Shown: piece by piece, positions 11,481-23,072 of the stretch
Layout: every line of letters starts with the position of its first letter
Numbering within the stretch: the stretch's first letter is position 1
Assembly (NCBI GenBank): GCA_905250075.1
Contig: CAJNOP010000081.1
Location: 734,451-798,450, forward strand
Length of the DNA: 64,000 nucleotides
Origin: Rotaria sp. Silwood1
Taxonomy: Eukaryota > Rotifera > Eurotatoria > Philodinida > Philodinidae
Direction: 5' to 3'
Position numbers and translations under genes: made by a program
Notes under the pieces: generated by a model
Databases searched by the model: none
Told to the model about the DNA's origin: nothing
What the model saw: the letters and a program-made list of their open reading frames with translations, nothing else

Positions 11481-11531
11481 CTGTTTTTCTTTCAGATTTT
11501 TATTTGTCTCATTGTTTTTGTTTTACAATAA

Positions 11532-13183
11532 ATGTCTGATTTACCACCAGGTTGGGTTAGAAAAATTTCAAGTCGTACTGGTATGCCTTGTATTTTCAAG
11601 ATTCTAAATATCAATATCAAGTCTTAAATAAAATGAATCGCAGAAGTTTAAGATGCTTTTTACTTCGATCTTTTCTATGAAAAAGAAAGATGTCAATGAT
11701 GTATTTTGAGTATTATGTAAAGCTACAGTCAATGTGTACACAAACCATCCATTCTTGATGTAATTGACGTAATGTCAAGAAAAAGAGGGAATTTTCCTTT
11801 TCTTTGATAGGCTAAAGTTCAAGACACTTAGTATTTGGACAATTATATCGTTGTCAAAAGGCAAGGACAATTTTTAAATATATACATTAAGATACAGAAT
11901 CGAATAGATTACATTTTAGTATAAAAAGTTTTGAAAAATGATTATTTATAATAATTTAATATTAATAATTAATAATTTTTATTAATTATTAACTAGAGAG
12001 ATGTTTTGTCATAAATTTTCATCTTCAAATATTCTGTAAGAAAGAGTATTGAAAACTGAATAATACTGAGTATTTTTGTTTTTCAATTACTCATTATAGC
12101 ATGGTTTTTTTTTTAAGTAGTAATTAAAATTTAATCAGTACTATTAATAATTAAGAAAAGTAAATTCAAAGCATAGAGTTCAGAGCTTTAGAGTCTACTA
12201 CATTTGTATAGAATTTCATTTGATAAAACAAAATCTGCTCTATAAATTGCGCTATTTTTTGAAGTTGCGAAGTCTATGCTTAGAGCTCACTTTTTTTAAT
12301 TGTTAAAAGAGTACTAATTAAATTTTAATTAATTACTTAAAAGACTTTGTTATAAAGAATTATTGAAAACAATAATATATAGTGTTGTTGAGTCGTTAAT
12401 ATTTTTCTAACCAAATTCTTGAAGACCAAAGTTTATAACAAAACATTTCTTTGGTGAGCAATTGACAAAAATTATTAATTATTATAAATAATAATTTTTC
12501 GAAATTGTCTGTTTTTCGATAACGATATAACGGTCAAAATATCGCATTTACCTCCTTTCCTTTCACAGAAAACACCATAATAAAAAGTGTCTTAAAATTT
12601 TATAGTCTACTTTATGTATAGGAAAAGAATATTATATTGACCCAGTAACAAAAGAAAGTCAGTGGGAACATCCAAATTCCATGAGTACTAAATCATCAAG
12701 CGGACGAAAAGCTGCAAATGGCGATCAAGTACAGGTACTTCATATACTTGTTAAACATACAGGTTCACGTAATCCAAAAAATTATAAAGGTGAAACAATC
12801 ACACGTAGTAAAACGGAAGCTCGAAATAGACTTGATGGTTTGTATTTGACAGAATTTATATATATATATCTATTGATTTATTGTATTTATTGATAGAAAT
12901 TATAAATGAATTAAACAATGCTAATGATCTTGAATCAACATTTCGTCGTATTGCAAAAGATAAAAGTGATTGTAGTTCAGGTCAACGTGGAGGTAAAATG
13001 TTTACTTTCTTCTTCTATGAATTATATTTAATATTGTTTATTTTTAAAGGTGATCTTGGCATGTTTGGACGTGGTGCAATGCAAAAAGCATTTGAAGAAG
13101 CTTCATTTGCATTAGATGTCAATGAAATGAGCGGTGTAGTTGATTCAGATTCGGGTTTACATGTTATTTTACGTATTGTCTAA
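11532..13183 (+). CDS. PIN1: PIN1-type peptidyl-prolyl cis-trans isomerase (WW + parvulin)
   Basis: A phosphorylation-dependent prolyl isomerase that acts on pSer/Thr-Pro sites. Exons: 11532..11580, 12622..12837, 12897..12992 and 13050..13183, 164 residues (human 163). The N-terminal WW domain shows LPPGW, the aromatic pair EYYID and the second Trp in SQWEHP. After a Ser-rich linker comes the parvulin domain: LHILVKH, SDCSS with the active-site Cys, RGGDLGMFGRGAMQ, EEASFAL, SGVV and the terminal GLHVILR. Of the phosphate-binding Arg pair of the human enzyme, the first is kept and the second is Asn (GSRNP instead of SRRP). An acceptor-like TTTCTTTCAG ends 36 bp before the ATG with no local donor. 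Intron 1 (1,041 bp) carries a palindromic element. Confidence 0.93.
11831..12542. mobile_element. Fold-back (palindromic) element in PIN1 intron 1
   Basis: About 710 bp of imperfect inverted repeat centred near 12190. The outer ends match as TTATATCGTTGTCAAAAG (left, about 11844) against TTATATCGTTATCGAAAA (reverse complement of the right). Inner blocks also pair, for example the ATTATTTATAATAAT segment near 11952 with its partner near 12487, and TTAATCAGTAC with TTAATTAGTAC near the centre. No open frame for a transposase. The exact ends and target duplication could not be fixed by eye. Confidence 0.6.
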
Positions 13184-13949
13184 AAGAAAAACAATCTAGT
13201 TTCTGTTTTATTCCATGAAAAACACTATCTTAACTCTTATTATATTTGCTCATACTTGTCTTTAATATAAAAGTACATTGTGAACAACAATGAATAAAAA
13301 TCAAACGTTTTTCAAAAATATCTACAAGAAAAAATTCTTGTAATTATATTGCTCATATTTTTACATCATAATTCATTGTATTGAATGTCTCATATACTAT
13401 TTACTCAAAGATATTTTCTTGTTATACAGAATGACATGTTTTCCATGTCTCTTGATGGGTTAGACCTAAATATAATGAGACAAAGTACAAACAAGCAATA
13501 TTGTAATCATATACAAATTCATTTTTTCAGCTATATTATCTACGTGTATTTTTCACGCCAAGAAAAACCTAAAATAGAATCATTCATTACTAACAATAAC
13601 AGACCACAATAATTAAATAAGAAAAAAAACAAGACAAATTTATCGTAGAGAATTGATTGAAAAGTGCTTGGTAAATATTATTGATGTATAGATAGTTACA
13701 AGCAAAAGATGTATCATCCGAAAGTAGAACCCATTGTTTTTCTTTGAATAATTCTTGTTGATTGCTATTATTTTCTTATTGTTCTATTTTTAACCCATTA
13801 TTTCCTTGTTATAATCATACCAATGTATGTGACCCACAAAAAAAACAAGAAAAGAATATATATATATATATATATACAATCGACATAACTGTAGACATTT
13901 ATTTTCAACAGTATAACAAACGGCATAGAAGAAAAACTGATAAAAAATA
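13184..13949. other. PIN1-sHSP intergenic region
   Basis: AT-rich with a short TA dinucleotide run at about 13858..13877. A TTTTCAACAG acceptor-like site ends at 13911, 38 bp before the next ATG. Nothing else seen. Confidence 0.45.
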
Positions 13950-15588
13950 ATGTCATCTCAAAGCGTTCCAATTCATCGTACGAGTAATAATTCCGTAACT
14001 AACAGCAGTAATAAGAATGATATTTCGTTTGACGCATTTAATTATGCTCCTGGTCAAGATCAGCATATTCGATGGTTAAGTCGTCCAAATCAAACACTTG
14101 CACAAGAAAAATATTCTCATGATGCAGAAAAATTTCGTATTACTTTTGATGTTGAAAATTTTCAACCAGAACAAATTAAAGTAAATGAAGAAAAAGAAAA
14201 AAAAACAAAAATTCTTTATTATATTTTTATTTATTTAGATCTATATTCAAAATCATCAATTAACAATAACAGGTGTTTATGAAGAACGTAGCGAAGGACT
14301 TTATACACAAAAACAATTTGAAAAATCATTTGATTTACCATTTAATGCTGATGTTCACACTATGGCATCATATATAACACCAGCTCATATGTTAGTTGTT
14401 GAAATTCCTCTTAATCCACATTTTCAACAACAATTACCAGCCATTGATCATTTAAATATTAATCAAAATGTTAATGATCAACGTCGTTTATCATTTTCAT
14501 TAAATAAATTCAATGCATTAAATAATCAAGGCTTATTATCTACATTCAATAATACATCTAGTTTACCAGTACAAGATCAACAACTACGCAGAACATCAAT
14601 TACAAAAACAACAACAACAAGAACATCATCTGGGTCAATAGGGCTTCCACCTGAAGCAACAGAATTACTTCGTAGTGCCGATTTAACAACAGGCTCTACA
14701 CAAGCATCTAATATACATATAACTGAACGACGTTTTTCAAATACAGGTAATCAACCAATAACAATCAATGAACCTATGACAACATCAACAACAAAAACAA
14801 CAAATTCAACATTATCAAGTTTGTATACGATTCAAATAAAATTTTCTTGTTTTTGTTATCAAAACATTTTATTTATGCTAGATTTGTCTGATTTACCAAT
14901 TGAAATTCCACCAGAATTATTAGCTACTGGTGGTACAATAACAATTCAAAAACGAAAAGTTTCTGTAACAAAAACAACTGATCCAAGTCTTGGTCAACCT
15001 ATTTCAGTACCAATAACAAGTAACAAGGATACACATTCATCATTATCTACAACTTCAAATACATCGACACAATCAACAGTACAACAATCGAATACTAATC
15101 AAAGACGTGGTTCACAAGTATTTGAAAGAATATTTTATTTTATTGTTTTTTTTTACATTTTCATTTTAGACTACTACTAGTAATCAACGACATATGTTTA
15201 CACTTGAAGAATTTCTTCAAAATAAAACTTGGAATCCATCGATTATTGATGGTGCAAATGGAAAGAAAATTCTTTATATGCGTTTAGAAACAAAACCAGG
15301 TACAAAAGCTGATCAATTAAAAGTTACACTTAATGGACATAATTTACGTGTTGATATTGAAAATAAAATATTATCGAGCACTGGTCAAGCTATGAGTATG
15401 TCTATGTTTCCTTTTTTTTTCAATATAAATTCTAATCTATTTTTGGATCTTTCTTGTTTTTTGTTTAATTTCTAGCTGAACAGAGTTATCGTCAAGTAAC
15501 TCTATTTCCTACATGTGAAATTGATCATTTAAAAACGGAATTTAAAAGTGATGGTTTTCTTCATATTCAAGTACCTATCAAATTATAA
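13950..15588 (+). CDS. Small heat-shock protein with two alpha-crystallin domains
   Basis: An ATP-independent holdase chaperone family member, 461 residues. Exons: 13950..14180, 14239..14818, 14882..15117, 15170..15395 and 15476..15588. The first alpha-crystallin domain (about residues 55-150) runs from EKFRITFDVENFQPEQIK through HQLTITGVYEER to FEKSFDLPFNAD. A second, more diverged one lies at the C-terminus (about 350-461): ILYMRLETKPGTKADQLKV, LNGHNLRVDIENK, SYRQVTLFP and DGFLHIQVPI. Between them lies a linker of about 200 residues rich in Ser, Thr, Gln and Asn. Two-domain sHSPs are known in flatworms; most animal sHSPs have one domain and about 200 residues, so this one is long. Intron 4 lies inside the second domain. 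Confidence 0.8.
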
Positions 15589-17610
15589 TTGAACTGCATT
15601 TATTTATAAGAACTGCTTTATTTTTTTTTACATATATACACCCGCAATGCTATTTAACCTCTATTAGAAATTATGCATAAGTATTTTATTACCTTGAAAA
15701 TAACATATTTTAATAAAAAATAATAATTCATATGGAAAATTTTTCGGCTGACCTATGCCATTTTCATTGATATTTTGCATATACCATGTGGAGATCTCAT
15801 TGTAAGAATAAACTTAAAAAAATTTGAACTGACACAATGCCATTCAATAGATATTGACTATATTCATTGTGTCATAAAAAAGAGAAATCATAGTAATAAA
15901 TCTCGTATAACTGATATGCGAACTGTTCTAATGTCTCACAAATTACAGTTGTATATGATGAGCATAAATAGATATAAATGAGTCTATGAAAATTCTAAAA
16001 GGATACTTATTCAAGACGTTCTAATCAAAATTTTGGAGTAGACATAACACAATACCAATGCGGTTTTGAGGTATTTAGCAATGACACTAATGAATACTAA
16101 AAACTGCTCAACACGAATGTCGATTAATATCAAATGGTTTTAGAATTGTAACATGCCTATTTACGAACTATAACCAGATTTTTTTCGAAACAAATTGAAT
16201 TAAAAATTTAAATCTGAAATTTCATAAATAGATCTGCTTGTTCTTAGAATTTCTTGAAAGTTACAATCAAATTACATGTTTCTTTTTTTGTTTATAGTAA
16301 CTCTCTTATGAATTAAATTCATCTGATTTCTCTGAATAAGATCCCTTACATGTACGTAAAATATTAGTGAAAACCGCATAGATTATTTGATAGAATGATA
16401 TTAAATCATGGAAAATGACACTAAAAAATTCCCTTATTGACAATTCTACATGCAGACATTATGCATCTATTAATTATCCCTTAAACGTTGTCATCGTATT
16501 GTCATATTAATTACACAATTTTCCACAGATGTTTAAAACGTGAAATTCTATACAAAACTAGGTAACTAGAACCTTTTGGTATCCAACAAAAGTTCATTGT
16601 AATATATGTATTTTTTCCCGTTACACTAATTAACTTATAAGTAACCAAATAATGTATCATGACCGGAAAACAAGACAAGATGTTTATTATTGTTTCTTCT
16701 AGATAATACTACGATAAATCGTATTTCTTTGGGAAAGTTTGTTTACATTAATCGATTTCTTTATACGTCATTCGGAATATTTATATGTCTTTCCATAAAG
16801 AGAAAAAGTCTTTTTCTTGCTGGAATGCAAAGTCAAAATATTCATAGGAAAGATCTTTTTTAGCAAAACAATTTTTTAATAATTCTATAGACTTATTCTC
16901 AATAACAGAAATGAAACAAACAAAAATATCTTTCTCCATATAAGGGTTAAGCAGTACATTAGAGTATCAGATTGCACAAAAATTAACTATAATATGCAAG
17001 AAAATTTATTGGCGAATAATCATTGTAATAGTATTGATTATAAGTTTACATAACATCAGTAGACCCATTGAGACAATATTTTTCTATAATGATCGGTCTT
17101 ACTTGCAAGTCTAAAAAAAGAACGAGCGATCTATTGTTGTTATTCTTAATTAGATTGAGCCTATTAATAAATTTTTTATTCGTAAATTTGATTATCATTC
17201 TATATTTCATTTTATTTACAGTTCAATAATTCTTTTGATATAGACTATAGATTCGTTATAATTTCATAAATATTCTGCATATTCAATCGATATCTAATTA
17301 TGATTGTACATATTTTCCAATGTTTAATGATCAAATTAATCTAAGATATTATTCTAATTAATTAATATGATAAGAAAATATAAGTGTATACAACTCTACC
17401 TGGAATGCCATCTTTCGATCTTTTCGATTTTTCATTGGTTAATGATACACGTATTGAAAAAAAAAGAAAATCTTATAGCCTCTTCGACTCACACACATAT
17501 GGTGGCTGTTGATATAACTGATTGATTGAGTATAACAAACAGGCTCGTTGACCCGTACATCGTATTGTACATTTACTTTTCAATCGATTAATAATTTTTT
17601 TTTTCCTTCT
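15589..17610. other. sHSP-BCKDHB intergenic region
   Basis: Two kilobases of AT-rich sequence. Short related or inverted words recur (for example ATGCGGTTTT near 16058 and its complement near 16370), hinting at an eroded repeat, but I could not trace arms with confidence. No gene seen. Confidence 0.4.
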
Positions 17611-17633
17611 GTTCAGATTTTTTATTCACACTT

Positions 17634-19986
17634 ATGAATTTGTCCATTCATCGTTTAATACCTACCTTATCAACATGTTCGTCGTTCTTGTTACGACGTC
17701 GTCTTGCTCATTTTACTTTCTTCAAAGATCAGCCGGATCCATCTCATGGTTAGTTATAGTCCTCTGCTTTTTTTGTTCTCTGAACATAGAAAATTGAATA
17801 TATGTGTTTTCTAAGGTCCAACCAAAGAAATGAATCTATGTCAAACAATTCAAAATACGCTTGACATCACACTCGGAAATGATCATACAGCTAGTATGCT
17901 TGAGTTTTTATTATAATAATTATTATTCTTTATATTATGATTAATTTCTATTTGAGTTGTATTCGGTGAAGATGTTGCATTTGGTGGTGTTTTTCGATGT
18001 ACAGCAGACTTAAGACCCAAATATGGTACAAAGAAAAAAAAACGAAAAACATGTTTTGTTTATAAATTTTATTTATATTTCAGGCGCTGATCGTGTATTT
18101 AATACACCATTATGTGAACAAGGTATAATTGGTTTTGGAATAGGTGCAGCTGTTGCTGGAACAACAGCGATTGCTGAAATTCAATTTGCTGATTATATCT
18201 TTCCAGCATATGATCAAGTAATAAACAAATCATAAATTTATTTGATATTATATTTATTTGTTTATTTCTTTTTAATATTTAGATTGTAAATGAAGCAGCT
18301 AAATATCGATATCGTTCACAGAATTTATTTAATTGTGGTCGTCTTACTATTCGTTCACCATGGGGTGCTGTTGGACATGGTGCACTCTATCATTCACAAT
18401 CACCTGAAGCACAATTTATGCATACACCTGGCATTAAAGTGAGGATTTCTATTTTATTTTTTATGATTAAGATATATATATATATACAGAATAGTTAGAT
18501 ATAAGCAAGATAGTCATGCAAAACTTACCTTAAATGTCATATTCTTATGACTCATGTGTTCTAAAAGTTAATGCCAAAACTATAGATTAACATTTACGTC
18601 AATATTTATTATTATGATTTTGATAGTGAAATTAATCTTTTTTTTTTTCGTAAACAACTAAGGTGTAGAACACATAATCATGCAAAAATAGATGAAGCAT
18701 AAGTTAACTAAAAATAAAATAAAATCGCTAAAAAAGAAAGATATTAGATGTCATATGGATCGTGCAAGATGTCTCGAGCTTGTTAACATTGCTAGAAAAT
18801 CATATCACGTTGCAAGCTAGTGCATGTATTACTAAGTATGAAACCAGAACTAAAAATGTTTCTGACTGAGATCAAAAACAATTCGTCCCGCTAATTACTA
18901 AAGATAGTAGTAGTTCCTAAGAACAACATTTATAAATATTGCTTTGAAATATCATCATAGGCTTTAACAATCAAATTTTACTTTTATAGTGTTGAGAATA
19001 ATTCTGTAACGAATATATTTCATTGTGAAATGTTACTGATATAGATATCTGTTTTGTCTTAAGTACAATGATGTGAAAACGAAAGTTAATTTGACTATTC
19101 TCATTGGTGCTTGATTTTATACAGATTTCGAAATTTTAGATTCATGTTATTACCTATGATGTCATTGAGTTTTGATGGAACCAAAAACTCGAGTGTTTGA
19201 TCTATCATGAAACAATAATTAGTTCCATAGAGTGGAACAGAGTGGATATATTCTAATTTTCTACCGAAAAGCTGCTTATAGATCACTCTATACATATATA
19301 TCTTCAATTTTATTTAGGTCGTTATTCCACGTAGTGCAATTCAAGCTAAAGGATTACTTTTATCATGTATTAAAGATGATAATCCATGCATATTTTTTGA
19401 ACCGAAAATTCTCTATCGATCTGCTAAAGAAGATGTACCACTTAAAGAATATACTATACCATTATCTAAAGCAGAAGTGATATCCGAAGGTAGATTTGTT
19501 TTTTTTTTCAAACATCGTATAAATATTTAATTTGTTGTTGTCTTAATTATAAGGTTCTGATGTGACACTTGTTTCATGGGGAACACAAGTTCATGTTATG
19601 CGTGAAGTAGCACAAATGGCAGCTAAAGAAAATATATCTTGTGAAGTAATTGATTTACGAACAATTGTACCATGGGATGTTGATACAATATGTCAATCAG
19701 TTAGTAAAACAGGTAGATTACTTATAAGTCATGAAGCACCAATAACTGGTGGTGTTGGTGGTGAAATTGCTGCTACTGTTTCTGTATGTATTTTAATTGT
19801 ATTTTATTCAAATGTGAATATGAAATATTTTTATTATTTTAGAAAGAATGTTTCTTAAATCTTGAAGCACCCATAGAACGTGTTTGTGGTTATGATATTC
19901 ATCCAATTCCACATGTTTTTGAACCATTCTATTTTCCATCTAAATGGCGTTGTTTAGAAGCTATCAAGCGTATGCTAAATTTTTGA
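17634..19986 (+). CDS. BCKDHB: Branched-chain 2-oxoacid dehydrogenase E1 beta subunit
   Basis: Beta subunit of the thiamine-diphosphate E1 component that decarboxylates the keto acids of Leu, Ile and Val in mitochondria. Exons: 17634..17748, 17816..17893, 17957..18025, 18084..18217, 18283..18438, 19318..19489, 19554..19783 and 19843..19986, 365 residues. The N-terminus ([20 protein letters not shown]) is an Arg/Ser-rich presequence. Diagnostic blocks: [105 protein letters not shown] and HVFEPFYFP. These separate it from pyruvate dehydrogenase E1 beta. A CTTCTGTTCAG acceptor-like site lies 17 bp before the ATG. Intron 5 is 879 bp. Confidence 0.96.
18439..19317 (+). other. Long intron 5 of BCKDHB
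   Basis: An 879-bp intron with a TA repeat near 18470. A short inverted pair (GTGTTCT near 18560 and AGAACAC near 18667) is present, but no long palindrome or exon was found. Confidence 0.45.
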
Positions 19987-22900
19987 ACCATATAAAAAAG
20001 AAAAGTTTTCTTATTTTCTTATTTTATTGCATAAACAAGAAAAATACACACAAATAAGCATTTAGTTTTATGTTTTTATGATTATAAGTGTATATTTTTC
20101 TAACCATAAAAAATAAATTGATCTATTATAGTTTTATTTTAAATTAGATTTTTATTTGTTTATTTTTTCAGATTAAGTCGATTATTATCTAATTATTCAA
20201 TTATCAAATATTTTATGTAATTCTTCGAAATCTATGTATAGGTATAATGAATTTTTGTTAAATGTCTTTATTGAAAAGAAGATTTTATCTAGGGTTGATC
20301 CAACCAGGAAGGAAAAGGGATCTGATACCCTCCAATCAAGAAAAGTTTTTATGTTCTCTAAAGAAAAGCTAAGAATTTTTCGTGCGTTCTCTCAGATAAA
20401 ACATGTTGACAACCTCGAAAAAAATTGCGATGTTTCCTCGCGCATCAATGATGACTGTCGCTTCAGGCTAACTCTAACCTTATCTAATATTATTAGTTTT
20501 TTATTTTCTATATAAATTTCATATATTGTGTAGAATAATAATAAAAATATTTATGAATAGATAGTCACTACTATCAGATATTGATTGTTTCTATAGCTTT
20601 ATTAAGAATATATTTCTCAACGTTTTTTTTTTAAATGTATTAAACTGAAATACAAATATTAAAACTTTTTGAAATAGAATCTGTATCTTATCTACTATGT
20701 GCTCCAGATGCTTTCATTAAAAACTTCTCTTTGCTAAAATACATTATCATGCATAGTTGTGCATATCAACAAACATAGATAACTTTTTATTTACAAGACA
20801 TTTTCAATCTCTGTATAAAAATGTCATTGGGAAAAAAGATCTTTTTAAAATTTCACAATTTCATAAATACATATTTATAAAACGAAATATAACGTCGAAG
20901 AACTATTTACAATAGGGAATATTCCCTCGTTAGTTATTCAATGACATTTTAAACAGTAAATATTAGTGAATGAGTATGTAAGTCTCGTTTATCTCATATT
21001 TCTTTCGAAAAAAAAAGCATTTGATAAGGTTTTATCAGCAATAACTTCATTGAATCCTTCAATTATTTCACGATTTCAAGTAAGAATATGAATGAGAGAC
21101 TAGTCATGTAACACAAGATATGTTATCTAAAATTTGTATAATAAAGTCTCGTTTTTTTTTTTTGTCATTGAAATGGAAATAATAATTATTATTTCAAATA
21201 TTATTCAAAATGTGATATATTTGTGTCTTATTATCAATGCAATTTGTTTTCTTTTTTGTGTTCTTCTCATTTGTCTAGTAATCGAAAAATCTTATCCGCT
21301 CTTTTGTTGTTTATATGTTCTCATGCAGACAACAAAAAAAAAAAGAAGAAGAGGATGTTCCCCTCCTACTATTTTTCATCTAATTTTCTTTCTGTTTTCT
21401 TTTTCATCATTCTTTTTCTATTCATTCATGTTAGTTTTTTGTTTCATCTAAATGATGATAATGTGCAGTTTTTTTCTGTTGTCGATAATCTTATATGTCG
21501 ATTACTTTCCTTTTTTTTTTCTATAATCATAACAACAAAATCCAAAATAACAATGATGCATCAATTAAGAGTGGTTTCATTATGTAACGGAATTCTCAAT
21601 CATATACCTTTAAGTATATTATTCTATGAGTTGTATCTGAAAACCAAATAAACTTGAAGAAGCCTAGTATTATAAATAGTGTCCATCAAGTATACGTCTA
21701 ATTGCTTTAGTGAACATTTCTTTCTTTTTCAATCGGCTCCCTTTCCTCATGACCCGATATAAAAAGGTGTTCTTTCTCTCTCTCTTACTCGCATTGATTG
21801 GAATAAAAAAGTAACAATTTCTCTTTGTCTTGCTTCTCTTTCTTTCTATTCAAATAGATTTTCTCCATTAAATCAGCGAGATAGACATTTTTTTTATTTC
21901 ATCTCTCTTTCTCTTTCTTGGTACCAGCCATTTACCGATATGTGCATATACATATATATATGTGCATGTTTTTTTTCTTCTCTTGTGTAACACACAAGAA
22001 CTACTCATTGAATTTTTCTCTTATTGATATTATTTTTTTAATTTCTTTTCTTTCATACTGTGTAAAACACGCAGTCAATGATAGAAGCCAGTCAAGATGA
22101 GAGCGAGAATAAAATTACTATCTGTTGGTCATTGAACACGCAATATATATCCACCCTGTAATTCTCTTTTTCCGTTTCGTGCTTTTACTTTCATCATTCT
22201 CTTTTCCTATGTCGATGAAGTTAAAACCCGATTATGATACTTGGTGAGATTAGCTTCATTCATTCATTTGTTTTGTTATATTTCTTTTTTTATGTGATAA
22301 ATAATAAAAAAAAAATGGATAATGCCCTCCTGCCTACTACATATATACATACATATGCATAGATGCAAGATTTTCGTTTGTGCAAGAATGAGAATACATT
22401 GGAATGGTATCATCATCAACATCATTAGTCCTAGTAGATAGAGAAAAAAAAGCATTGAGAAACATATAAAAGGAAAAAAAACCTACGAATAAACACAAGG
22501 CAAAGTAAAACGATAACTTATAATAATGTATTAGATTCGGAATGTGTCTCGTTCTCGTTATTTTTTCATTCTTTTACTTTTTCTTTTTCTTTTATTTTCT
22601 ACTATTACTTCTATACTCTGCTTTTTTGCGTCATTATTACGCATATTATTAGCTACCACAAGTAGTCCACGTGCTATCACAGTATTGTTCTATTCATTTT
22701 TCAAAATTAAACAAAAAAAGAAGAATCTCCCTTTATTTTTTTAACATTTCGTTTTTTTTTGTTTGTAATTGTTCATTTCACATCTTGTTAAGTATTAGTT
22801 AAAAAGTTAATTTGATCAATTTATTGTATGATTGAATATGAGTAAGACAAGACAGCAAGTCGCAAACTATTAAAATCAACTTCATCGTTCTTTCCTTTTT

Positions 22901-23072
22901 TTTTATGCCATAATCTAACATTATCCCGGAGGACTATGTTAAAGAAAGTACTTAGTCACTTTCTTTGAAAGTATATTCTATTTAATCCGGTTCTTTTTTT
23001 ATTCTTTTTTCTTTAGCCACTTCGTCACACATATGTGAATGAATGGTTGCAACTGAATAAATAATTGACGAA
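19987..23072. other. BCKDHB-APBA intergenic region
   Basis: About 3 kb, AT-rich then strongly pyrimidine-rich (TTTC/TCTC runs from about 21.2 to 22.8 kb). The open frames here (20234..20515, 21134..21651 and others) are made of Phe/Ser/Leu or Lys and show no domain. The right part probably holds the promoter and leader of APBA. Confidence 0.45.

Noticed and set aside
15720..16450. Possible fold-back downstream of the sHSP gene
   Set aside because: Only a 10-bp inverted word plus scattered related words; not above AT-rich background.
20234..20515. 94-codon frame in the BCKDHB-APBA interval
   Set aside because: No domain, no splice or leader context, and it lies in sequence otherwise lacking genes.
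21134..21651. Overlapping Phe/Ser/Leu-rich frames resembling membrane proteins
   Set aside because: They arise from poly-pyrimidine tracts; two different frames of the same tract look equally hydrophobic.
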